Source of the DNA: Lishizhenia sp.
GTDB lineage: Bacteria > Bacteroidota > Bacteroidia > Flavobacteriales_D > Crocinitomicaceae
Assembly: GCA_007117055.1 (NCBI GenBank)
Contig: SKHH01000145.1
Location: 1 to 12,007 of the forward strand
Length of the DNA: 12,007 nt
Direction of reading: 5' to 3'
Every line of letters starts with the position of its first letter. The first letter of the stretch is position 1. Positions 1 through 7,309 of this stretch are shown one piece after another. A program made the position numbers and the translations under genes. Below the pieces are notes generated by a model that did not search any database, had not been told where the DNA came from, and saw only the letters and a program-made list of their open reading frames with translations.

Positions 1-2
1 TT

Positions 3-2204
3 CAAGAATTAAACCTTGTCGATTGGACGCCATTTAAAATGGGACGTTTAGCTGGAGCTTCGGCGGTGATGATGGCACACTTGCAAGTCCCAGCATTAGA
101 TAGTTCGAATACGCCGTCAAGTTTGTCGGAAGTAATTATTCAAGACTACCTTAGGAAACAGTTGAAATTTAACGGTTTAATCATTAGTGATGCTTTAAAC
201 ATGAAAGCGGTTTCTGACCGTTATGGAAAAGTAGAAGTGGCAGTTAAAGCATATCAAGCGGGCAATGATATTCTGCTTTATCCTGAAAGTGTTAAGGGTG
301 TTATTGATGCTATTTACCAGAAGGTGCAACTAGGTGAGATTTCAATGGAGGTAGTCAATGAAAAATGCTTTCGAATACTGGCTGCTAAAGCACATGTAAA
401 TAACCACACCAAACAAACAGAGAAGTTTACAGAAAGGGAAATGGATGTGATTCATTCTAGCATTTATGAAAAAGCACTCACTGTTCTAAAGAATGAAAAT
501 GACGCTATTCCGCTGGCTTCTCATAAAGGGGAGGTAGCTTTAATTTCTTTGGGTAAAAATTCAGGTGCTTTTGTTAGTAGAATGAATGACTATTTGGAAT
601 TTACACATATTTCAGGAGAAGATGTTACATCTGTTCAAAATCAATTAAACAATCATTCAAAGTCTTTTGAAATAGTCGTATTTAATGTTCATGCTTCATC
701 GATTTTGCCTAAAAACAACTACAGTTATCCGAAAGACTGGATGAATTTAATGCGTGAATTGAAAGGCAAGTATCAATTGATTATCAATTTATTTGGAAAT
801 CCTTATGTGATTCAAACTAAGGAAATGTTTGACGGTGTTGATGCGGTTGTAATAGCTTTTGAACAATCTCAATATGGAGAAGACCGAGCTGCGCAATTGG
901 TAGCAGGAGGGTTTAGTTCGGTGGGAAAACTTCCCGTGAGCCTATTTGATGCCTATTCGGTAGGTGATGGAGTTATTACGCCTAAAGCTTCAAGATTGAA
1001 ATTTATTTATCCTGAAGAATTAGGAGTCTCAGTTGAAAAGCTTGCAGAAATCGATAAAATTGTAGAAAATGGAATCACTCAAAAAGCTTATCCAGGATGC
1101 CAAGTGGTTGCGGCAAAGGATGGTAAGGTTTTTTATAGAAAAGCGTTTGGTAAACTAACTTATGAGGATGCGCCTGAAGTGAACAACGAAACGGTCTATG
1201 ATTTAGCGTCCATTACAAAAGTAGTAAGTTCCACGACAGCGTTGATGAGCTTAGAAGACAATGGGAAAATGAGTTTATCGAACAATTTAGGACAGCATTT
1301 ACCCGAATTGACAGGAGAAACACCATTTGGTAAGCTTGTGCTAAAAGATGTTATGGCACATCAGGCAGGACTTTCTCCTTGGATTCCATTTTATACGAAA
1401 ACACTCGTTAATGGTAAGCCAAATCCAGAATTGTACAGTAATACGTTTTCGGATTCTTTTGCCTTGAAAGTAGCGCCAGAACTTTATTTAAAAACTGATT
1501 ATGAAGACGAAATGTATCGTCAGATTTTAGCTACGACCTTAAAGCTAGGGAAAAACTATAAGTATTCGGATGTAGGATATTACTTTACCAAGGAAATCAT
1601 TGAAAAATCGACAGAACAGAGCTTGGATGATTACGTTCATTCTTCATTTTATCTGCCAATGGGATTGCAGTCAATGCGTTACAACCCTCTTAATTTTTAC
1701 GGAAAAGAGAATATAGCCCCCACAGAAAGAGACAACTATTTTCGTCATCAATTGGTGCAAGGCTATGTACACGATATGGGAGCAGCCATGACCAATGGAG
1801 TAGGAGGTCATGCAGGTGTGTTTTCTACGGCTACAGATTTGGCTGCTTTTATGCAGTTGTTTTTGAATAAAGGAGTTTACGGAGGATACCGGTACTTATC
1901 GGAAAAAGTAATCAATGATTACACGAGTTGTCAATTTTGTCCTAGAAATAGAAGAGGAGCAGGATTTGATAAACCCGTTCGGAATTTGGAAGGTGGCCCA
2001 ACGTGCAATTTAGTTTCTCTATCAAGTTTTGGGCATACTGGATTTACAGGTACGATGGCGTGGGCAGACCCTGACCATGGAGTAAACTATGTTTTTCTAT
2101 CAAATAGAGTTTACCCTTCTGCTGATAATTGGAAACTTGTAAAAATGGGTATTCGTACAGACATTCAAAAAGTAATTTATGAGGCGCTTAAAGATGTCCC
2201 ATAG
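3..2204 (+). CDS. GH3 beta-N-acetylglucosaminidase fused to class C beta-lactamase-like serine hydrolase (5'-truncated)
   Basis: The reading frame is open from base 3, so the gene enters from the left and the ATG at 39 is internal: residues before it (VDWTPFKMGRLAGA) fit GH3 enzymes of the NagZ type. The GH3 nucleophile motif SDALNM is present, with its Asp codon at 189-191. The KHFPGHG-type substrate and acid/base loop must lie upstream of the window. A GH3 C-terminal domain follows, up to about base 960. The second half, roughly 1020-2190, is a penicillin-binding/class C beta-lactamase-like domain: SITK gives the SxxK motif (Ser codon 1209-1211, Lys 1218-1220), YSD is at 1563-1571, and HTG stands for the third motif at 2034-2042. 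This fusion is known in Bacteroidota. By family, the first domain removes GlcNAc from peptidoglycan or muropeptides. The second could act on peptides or esters, but its substrate is not established. Envelope location is expected, but the signal peptide is outside the window. The visible part is 733 residues and ends convergently with the next gene, 36 nt away. Confidence 0.9.
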   Translation, partial: QELNLVDWTPFKMGRLAGASAVMMAHLQVPALDSSNTPSSLSEVIIQDYLRKQLKFNGLIISDALNMKAVSDRYGKVEVAVKAYQAGNDILLYPESVKGVIDAIYQKVQLGEISMEVVNEKCFRILAAKAHVNNHTKQTEKFTEREMDVIHSSIYEKALTVLKNENDAIPLASHKGEVALISLGKNSGAFVSRMNDYLEFTHISGEDVTSVQNQLNNHSKSFEIVVFNVHASSILPKNNYSYPKDWMNLMRELKGKYQLIINLFGNPYVIQTKEMFDGVDAVVIAFEQSQYGEDRAAQLVAGGFSSVGKLPVSLFDAYSVGDGVITPKASRLKFIYPEELGVSVEKLAEIDKIVENGITQKAYPGCQVVAAKDGKVFYRKAFGKLTYEDAPEVNNETVYDLASITKVVSSTTALMSLEDNGKMSLSNNLGQHLPELTGETPFGKLVLKDVMAHQAGLSPWIPFYTKTLVNGKPNPELYSNTFSDSFALKVAPELYLKTDYEDEMYRQILATTLKLGKNYKYSDVGYYFTKEIIEKSTEQSLDDYVHSSFYLPMGLQSMRYNPLNFYGKENIAPTERDNYFRHQLVQGYVHDMGAAMTNGVGGHAGVFSTATDLAAFMQLFLNKGVYGGYRYLSEKVINDYTSCQFCPRNRRGAGFDKPVRNLEGGPTCNLVSLSSFGHTGFTGTMAWADPDHGVNYVFLSNRVYPSADNWKLVKMGIRTDIQKVIYEALKDVP

Positions 2205-2240
2205 CCTTTGATATTAAGAAACCTCTTCAAATTCTCCCCG

Positions 2241-2813
2241 CTAAATCAAACCTCTTAAAATTGGAATAAATTCATCTTGCAAGGTTTGTCCTTTGTCTGC
2301 GTTATACCAATTTTGTAAAGTGATTTTCTGTTCTTCAAAATCAGCTCCTTTTTCTTTCAAGGCTAGAAAGATGTTCTGACAAGGTTTAGGTCGTGGTCCC
2401 CAAACGGCCAAGTCTTCTTCTGCTTCATTTCGTATTATTAATTTAGGAACTGCTTTTCCTCCATTGGTTAAATAATCATCAATAAGAAAAGGAGTAGAGT
2501 CTCTCCAAACAATTCTTAAGGAAATCAGCGGGTTATTTTTAGCTAATTTATAAATAAAAGGAACACTATGAGCAGCATCACCACACCAGGGCTCTGTTAT
2601 CAGTAACCACGTTTGTTTGTAATAAATGTGTTGAACTAAATCAATTAATTCATTACGGATAACACCTAGTTTTAACCATCTGTTTTGCCTTTTTTGATTC
2701 AATTTTAGGTAATCAAAATAAAGCGGATTGTCGTAAGGTGGAGCAGGAGTAGAAGCAGTGATGATTTCATCAAACTTTTCTAGGTATTGCGACCAAACTA
2801 CTGTATTGTTCAT
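2241..2813 (-). CDS. Thioredoxin-fold family protein (Thioredoxin_9-like)
   Basis: This 190-residue protein has no signal peptide, so it is probably cytoplasmic. Its core resembles the Bacteroidota thioredoxin-like family I know as Thioredoxin_9: TEPWCGDAAH at about residues 74-82, where thioredoxins carry WCxxC, and a likely cis-Pro loop KAVPK near residue 123. The site has one cysteine, Cys77, because the second position of CxxC is Ala80. The only other cysteine is Cys145, in RPKPC. It therefore cannot use the usual CxxC disulfide and may act as a monothiol protein, use Cys145 as a distant resolving cysteine, or have no redox role. An N-terminal helical extension of about 65 residues precedes the fold. 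The ATG at 2811-2813 is the only good start. A strong terminator separates it from gyrB upstream, so it probably has its own promoter, but I found no convincing TTG/TAnnTTTG pair. The precise function is unknown. Confidence 0.8.
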   Translation of the reverse strand: MNNTVVWSQYLEKFDEIITASTPAPPYDNPLYFDYLKLNQKRQNRWLKLGVIRNELIDLVQHIYYKQTWLLITEPWCGDAAHSVPFIYKLAKNNPLISLRIVWRDSTPFLIDDYLTNGGKAVPKLIIRNEAEEDLAVWGPRPKPCQNIFLALKEKGADFEEQKITLQNWYNADKGQTLQDEFIPILRGLI

Positions 2814-2884
2814 TTTTGTAACTATTGAAATTATAAAACAAGTTGATAAGGGTTATGTTTGAAATCAAGTTGAGAAAAGGAAAT

Positions 2885-2916
2885 AAAAAACGCTGATTTC
2901 AATTGAAATCAGCGTT
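2885..2916 (-). terminator. Rho-independent terminator of gyrB
   Basis: Bases 2889-2916 form a perfect inverted repeat: a 12-bp stem (AACGCTGATTTC and its complement) around an AATT loop. Read on the minus strand, the stem begins 20 nt after the gyrB stop codon and runs into a T tract, the complement of the A run at 2885-2890. Stem and U tract in the minus orientation make this a clear intrinsic terminator for gyrB. There is no comparable T run on the plus side, so it looks one-directional. Confidence 0.92.
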
Positions 2917-2935
2917 ACATTAAAACCGATATTTT

Positions 2936-4894
2936 TTAAGCATCAATATTTGCATACTTTGCATGCTTTTCAATAAACTCTCTTCTTGGAGGAACGTCAT
3001 CTCCCATCAACATCGAGAAAATTTGATCACATTCAGCTGCATTTTCTATGGTTACTTGACGTAAAGTTCTGTTTTCAGGATTCATAGTCGTATCCCATAA
3101 TTGTTCTGCGTTCATTTCACCCAAACCTTTATAGCGTTGAATTGAAACAGATGATATTGGACTATTACCTCTCATTTGTTCAATCAATCTATCGCGCTGA
3201 TCGTTATTCCATGCATATTCTTGTTTATTTCCTTTCTTCAATAAATAGAGTGGAGGTGTGGCAATATAAATATACCCTTGCTCGATTAACTCTTTCATGT
3301 AACGGAAGAAGAAAGTCAAAATCAATGTCTCAATGTGCGAACCATCCACATCGGCATCACACATTATGATGATTTTATGGTAGCGTAACTTTTCTGTATT
3401 CAAGGCTTTTGGATCTTCTTCAGTTCCAACACGAACACCAAGCGCTGTATAAATATTTTTAATTTCTTCATTTTCAAAAATCTTATGTTGCATTGCTTTT
3501 TCAACATTTAAGATTTTCCCTCTCAATGGCATGATTGCTTGGAAGTTTCTATCACGACCTTGCTTCGCAGTACCACCTGCAGAGTCACCCTCTACTAAGT
3601 AAACTTCACAAGCCGCTGGATCTTTTTCAGAACAATCGGCTAACTTTCCTGGAAGGCCAGAGCCAGACATTACATTTTTACGCTGAACCATTTCTCTTGC
3701 TTTACGAGCAGCATTTCTTGCTCGCGCAGCTAGAATAACTTTCTCAACAATGCGTTTTGCATCTGCGGGATGTTCTTCTAAATAGATGCTTAACATTTCA
3801 GTAACAGCTTGAGAAACGGGAGCCTGAACCTCTCTATTACCTAGTTTAGTTTTCGTTTGTCCTTCAAATTGAGGTTCTGCAACTTTTACGGATACAACAG
3901 CTGTTAGTCCCTCACGAAAATCATCACCAGCAATTTCTATTTTTTCTTTTGCCAATAATCCACTATCGTCGGCATATTTTTTCAACGTTCTCGTCAATCC
4001 CATTCGAAAACCAGAAAGGTGCGTACCTCCTTCGTGGGTGTTGATATTGTTGACATATGACTGAATGTTTTCAGTGTAAGAGTTGTTATATACCATAGCT
4101 ACCTCAACAGGAACACCGTCTTTTTCACCATCAATGTAAATAACGTCCTCGATAAGGATTTCTCTATTTCTGTCTAGGTATTTTGCAAATTCTTTCAACC
4201 CCCCTTCTGAGTGAAACACCTCATTAGGGAACTTTCCATCTTCGTCTTTAGATGATTCTCTTAAGTCTTGAATAGAAATGGTAATTCCTTTATTCAAAAA
4301 TGCCAATTCACGCATTCTTGCAGCAAGAGTTTCGTAATTATATATGTTACTATCAAAAATAGAATCATCAGGAGTAAAAGTCACAATAGTTCCCGTTTTT
4401 TCTGAGGTTCCAATTTCTTTTACATCATAAGACGGTTTACCAATAGAATACTCTTGTTGATAAACCTTACCATCTCTATGTACAACGGCAGATAAATGAG
4501 TTGATAACGCATTCACACAAGAAACACCAACACCGTGGAGACCACCAGAAACTTTGTAGGTATCTTTATCAAATTTACCACCCGCGTGAAGTACGGTCAT
4601 AACCACCTCTAAAGCTGATTTCTGATATTTTGTATGCATGGCAGTTGGAATACCACGGCCATTATCTTCAACTGTAATGGAGTTACCTTCATTAATTATA
4701 ACATCAATACGGTCACAATAACCAGCCATTGCTTCATCAATAGAGTTGTCCACTACCTCATAAACCAAGTGATGTAATCCTTTTGTACCAACATCACCGA
4801 TGTACATAGCAGGTCTTTTACGAACAGCCTCTAAACCTTCTAAGACTTGAATATTATCTGCTGAGTAATCTTTTTTGTTTACCTCTTCACTCAT
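2936..4894 (-). CDS. gyrB: DNA gyrase subunit B
   Basis: GyrB is the ATPase subunit of gyrase and, with GyrA, introduces negative supercoils into DNA. All family landmarks are present in the 652 residues: the GHKL ATPase core with VVDNSIDEA (47-55), EDNGRGIP (76-83) and GGLHGVGVS (117-125); the transducer domain; the TOPRIM domain with EGDSAGG (435-441), PLRGKILNVEKA (456-467) and the metal-binding DADVDGSH (513-520); and the C-terminal QRYKGLGEMN (586-595). The length is that of the usual short GyrB, without the insertion seen in the 804-residue E. coli protein. I prefer GyrB to ParE because the protein matches GyrB signatures throughout, but these motifs are shared and the call is not absolute. 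The ATG at 4892-4894 places the typical N-terminus just before SADNIQVLEGLEAVRKRP. The gene is transcribed alone: a 418-nt gap lies upstream and a strong terminator follows. No truncation or anomaly is seen. Confidence 0.97.
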   Translation of the reverse strand: MSEEVNKKDYSADNIQVLEGLEAVRKRPAMYIGDVGTKGLHHLVYEVVDNSIDEAMAGYCDRIDVIINEGNSITVEDNGRGIPTAMHTKYQKSALEVVMTVLHAGGKFDKDTYKVSGGLHGVGVSCVNALSTHLSAVVHRDGKVYQQEYSIGKPSYDVKEIGTSEKTGTIVTFTPDDSIFDSNIYNYETLAARMRELAFLNKGITISIQDLRESSKDEDGKFPNEVFHSEGGLKEFAKYLDRNREILIEDVIYIDGEKDGVPVEVAMVYNNSYTENIQSYVNNINTHEGGTHLSGFRMGLTRTLKKYADDSGLLAKEKIEIAGDDFREGLTAVVSVKVAEPQFEGQTKTKLGNREVQAPVSQAVTEMLSIYLEEHPADAKRIVEKVILAARARNAARKAREMVQRKNVMSGSGLPGKLADCSEKDPAACEVYLVEGDSAGGTAKQGRDRNFQAIMPLRGKILNVEKAMQHKIFENEEIKNIYTALGVRVGTEEDPKALNTEKLRYHKIIIMCDADVDGSHIETLILTFFFRYMKELIEQGYIYIATPPLYLLKKGNKQEYAWNNDQRDRLIEQMRGNSPISSVSIQRYKGLGEMNAEQLWDTTMNPENRTLRQVTIENAAECDQIFSMLMGDDVPPRREFIEKHAKYANIDA

Positions 4895-4968
4895 ATGCGA
4901 TTTTTTCGTTTAATAACAATTATTTGTAGCTTAATTTTGAATACGATAACTCATATTCACTAACCCTA

Positions 4969-4976
4969 CAAAAATA
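4969..4976 (-). promoter_or_regulatory. Candidate -7 element of the gyrB promoter
   Basis: On the minus strand these bases read TATTTTTG, an exact match to the Bacteroidota -7 consensus TAnnTTTG. They lie 75 nt before the gyrB ATG, giving a leader of roughly 70 nt. No TTG is present 17-23 nt upstream, so the -33 element is missing or weak. In AT-rich DNA such a match can occur by chance. Confidence 0.35.
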
Positions 4977-5000
4977 CGAAAAATACAGGAGAATCGTGTT

Positions 5001-5021
5001 GTGGAATCAGAGGTTTTCCAC
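5001..5021. repeat. Short inverted repeat upstream of gyrB
   Basis: GTGGAA (5001-5006) and TTCCAC (5016-5021) are perfect inverted 6-mers with a 9-nt spacer. The repeat sits about 25 nt upstream of the candidate gyrB -7 element, where an operator or activator site could lie. It may be chance; no regulator is indicated. Confidence 0.3.
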
Positions 5022-5153
5022 GTATTTATTAACAATTACTGTTTGAATTTCTTGTAGGAAGGAGAAGTGGTCTTCTCATGAAGTTGTCCAACAAAATAAT
5101 TGGTTCTACCATGAGTTTAATGAAAAAAGTATTTTTAAAATATTCCTTTTTTA

Positions 5154-5238
5154 ATCGCCAAGAGCAGAAAGGTTTCGCTAAGAACACAAAGGGATTGCCA
5201 CTTTGCGAACTTCGTGTCTCCTCCGTTTCCTTTGCGGT
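5154..5238. repeat. Palindromic intergenic repeat with six CRCNAAG heptamers
   Basis: Two 40-nt arms, 5154-5193 and 5199-5238, are imperfect inverted copies around a 5-nt loop: 23 of 40 positions pair, or 26 counting G-U pairs in RNA. The conserved positions cluster in heptamers of the form CRCNAAG. The left arm carries CGCCAAG, CGCTAAG and CACAAAG; the right arm, read on the minus strand, carries CGCAAAG, CACGAAG and CGCAAAG at exactly the matching offsets. The composition differs from the AT-rich surroundings. From memory, intergenic elements rich in CGCAAAG-like units recur in Bacteroidota and some other phyla, so this is likely one copy of a dispersed family. It could also fold as a hairpin in the 3' region of the nuclease-like transcript. 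Confidence 0.6.
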
Positions 5239-5312
5239 AATATCTTGATGAAGATCGGTTGTTTTAACTTATTTGTTATTGTCCCTAAAATAATAATAAA
5301 ACCAAATAATTA

Positions 5313-7268
5313 CTAATCTTCTTTTTCCTCGAACACCACAAGGGACCTAAGTTTTTCAATAGTAGCAGGACCAATTCCTTTGATTCTTTCTAGGTCTTCA
5401 AAATTTCGGAATTCACCGTTCTTTTCTCGGTGTGTTATGATCGTTTGTGCTCTACCAGGACCAACAGTTGGGAGAAATTCCAATTCGCGTTGTGTGGCCG
5501 TATTAATATTCAATGGAAATAAATTCTCCTTAAAAGCAGCATCTGATGTTTGTATCACTTTTCCTACCATTTCGGGTTTACTCCACATTCCAAGTTGATG
5601 TTCTTTTGCATACCTTTCGTACTCTTTAAACGCAGCAACAGAGTCCTCATTTTGTTTGTAATAGGTATTGTATTGTGCATAACCTTGACGAATCATTTCT
5701 CGGTTTATACTTACAACGCTATCTCCGAAATCAGCTAAAATGTAACCGTGGTATTTACTGTAGCGATGCACAGGAACTTCTCCATAGGGACCTACCACAC
5801 GAAGTTTTGCTCCTTTGGTCAACGCTCTTAACTTCTCTTTGGCTTCTTCTGAGTAGAAGTAAGTAGAGTCTGCGTGACCCGCCCAACTTCTGGGAGTTTG
5901 TGCTCCGAGTAAACTAACAGGGTAGGGAAGGTTCGTTTCAAATTCAATTTGAATATGTTGTCCATCTCTAATTCTAAAATGGTCATACCATTCCGATACA
6001 TCGAGCGTTGGATATTGATGGAATGTCTCTCCTTTGGCTCGACTCATAACTCCCATAAAGTCCTGATAAAACTGATTAGTGATATAGTTGTCATAAATAA
6101 TTAAAATGTTTTCATCATTGGCTTCTTCGGCTGCTTTTGAAAAGTTGTAAGAACCTGTAATTGTAACTGCTGTGTGTTCATCTGGGTAAGGGTGTTCAGC
6201 ATCGAGTAACAGTGTTTTGGAATGAAGCTTTCGAATTTCTTTTCCTGGGAGAATCATTCGTTTTCCAAATCGCGCTTCTGGTTGCGCCCATACATCTCCA
6301 CTTTTACGATACCGAGCGTAGAATGCTGGATCAATTACACCATAAAGATAAATTTCACCTCTTCCAGATCTTCGTAATAAGGCTTCACTAATCGGAATAT
6401 TTGAACTTATGGCAAACGCTAAGAAACGGGCGTCATGTTGGGCGTAATCTTCTATTAACTCGGTAACTCGTTTGGAAATACTTGGTTTACTCTTAGTTCT
6501 GTTTTGTGGACCAAAATAAACTTCGACTTTTGTTGAGTTAACAAAATGTACATTTTGACTAACATTTTCTTTGTCCTTGTGGAAGCGTGCTTTTTTAGGA
6601 TCTGGAGTATCACAAAAACATCCCCACATTTGATTATATTCTTCTAGATAAGCTGCTGCAATTCCTGAATCTTTGATGATCAAGGTTGCGTTCGTATTCC
6701 AAGGACCAGTATAAGTGACATTCATTGTGCCTGTCCACAAGTATAGATCATCTGGAGATTCGCTCAAAGCATCAATAATACAAAACTTATGGTGCATATT
6801 AGCTCCAGAATTGGGGAGCCGCTTTGGCAGTTCTTCTATTCTTCCATCAGGCCAGTAAATGGAACCCGCATCATCAAAACTAATAATTCCAGCATTTCTT
6901 AGTGTATCCCACATCGGCTGTGTAAATCGTGGAGCATGATTTCGGTGAATAATATCTGTAATCACACGTACACGTAAACCTCTTCTGGCGGCATTTGCTA
7001 AGGCATGACCAACACGCATATTTTGGAGATCATAAGCCACTAGATCAACAGAATAGTTGGCACTGTCAATTAAATCTACTAACGGTTGAATCATGTCGAA
7101 TTCGTCATTTGATTCGTTTCCTTCGAACGCGAAACTATGGTCCGATTTACCATTGAAAAATACTTTGATAAACTCGACGGAGCTGGTGTCTTTTATGTCC
7201 TTATCTTTTTTAGCTAAAGAAAAGAAGACAACCGAAAAGCTGAAGGAAATAAGAAAGAATTTAAGCAT
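5313..7268 (-). CDS. Secreted phospholipase D-family protein with SNase-like and ComEA-like HhH domains
   Basis: The start is taken as the ATG at 7266-7268; a GTG directly before it would add one residue, and the numbering here counts that residue as 1. Residues 1-20 form a signal peptide with a plausible cleavage site after SLA, so the protein is exported. Two phospholipase D motifs follow: HHKFCIID (160-167) with GTMN (181-184), and HSKTLLLD (350-357) with GSYN (373-376). This is the complete double-HKD active site. Residues of about 431-564 resemble staphylococcal nuclease, ending in the typical GMWS, but the positions matching its catalytic Asp, Arg, Glu and Arg appear to be Gln438, Ser453, Arg461 and His508. 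Residues 586-645 are a ComEA-like helix-hairpin-helix domain with LPTVGPGRA and IKGIGPATI. The domain set suggests an envelope or extracellular enzyme acting on DNA, though HKD proteins can also act on phospholipids. It starts 41 nt after comB on the same strand and may share its transcript. Confidence 0.88.
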   Translation of the reverse strand: MLKFFLISFSFSVVFFSLAKKDKDIKDTSSVEFIKVFFNGKSDHSFAFEGNESNDEFDMIQPLVDLIDSANYSVDLVAYDLQNMRVGHALANAARRGLRVRVITDIIHRNHAPRFTQPMWDTLRNAGIISFDDAGSIYWPDGRIEELPKRLPNSGANMHHKFCIIDALSESPDDLYLWTGTMNVTYTGPWNTNATLIIKDSGIAAAYLEEYNQMWGCFCDTPDPKKARFHKDKENVSQNVHFVNSTKVEVYFGPQNRTKSKPSISKRVTELIEDYAQHDARFLAFAISSNIPISEALLRRSGRGEIYLYGVIDPAFYARYRKSGDVWAQPEARFGKRMILPGKEIRKLHSKTLLLDAEHPYPDEHTAVTITGSYNFSKAAEEANDENILIIYDNYITNQFYQDFMGVMSRAKGETFHQYPTLDVSEWYDHFRIRDGQHIQIEFETNLPYPVSLLGAQTPRSWAGHADSTYFYSEEAKEKLRALTKGAKLRVVGPYGEVPVHRYSKYHGYILADFGDSVVSINREMIRQGYAQYNTYYKQNEDSVAAFKEYERYAKEHQLGMWSKPEMVGKVIQTSDAAFKENLFPLNINTATQRELEFLPTVGPGRAQTIITHREKNGEFRNFEDLERIKGIGPATIEKLRSLVVFEEKED

Positions 7269-7309
7269 CACATTTCGTTTTTTGTTAATCTACCGAAAAT
7301 GATACCAAA

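Larger units (their letters stand above)
4895..5312. other. 418-nt intergenic region between the nuclease-like gene and gyrB
   Basis: No convincing gene is present. From right to left it holds the short 3' flank of the HKD/SNase-like/HhH gene, an 85-nt palindromic repeat (5154-5238), a 6-bp inverted repeat (5001-5021), a candidate gyrB promoter element (4969-4976) and the gyrB leader. A 56-codon open frame at 5078-5248 (+) runs through the repeat and is probably fortuitous. No tRNA or other structured RNA was recognised. Confidence 0.7.

Noticed and set aside
3142..3738. Plus-strand open frames at 3142-3369 and 3535-3738
   Set aside because: They lie antisense inside the highly conserved gyrB and have no protein-like features of their own.
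5001..5024. DnaA-box-like sequences suggesting a replication origin near gyrB
   Set aside because: The best sites differ from TTATNCACA at two or more positions, they do not form a cluster, and no dnaA or dnaN gene is nearby.
5078..5248. 56-codon plus-strand open frame upstream of gyrB
   Set aside because: More than half of it reads through the palindromic repeat, it has no recognisable motif or promoter, and open frames across such repeats are often annotated by mistake.
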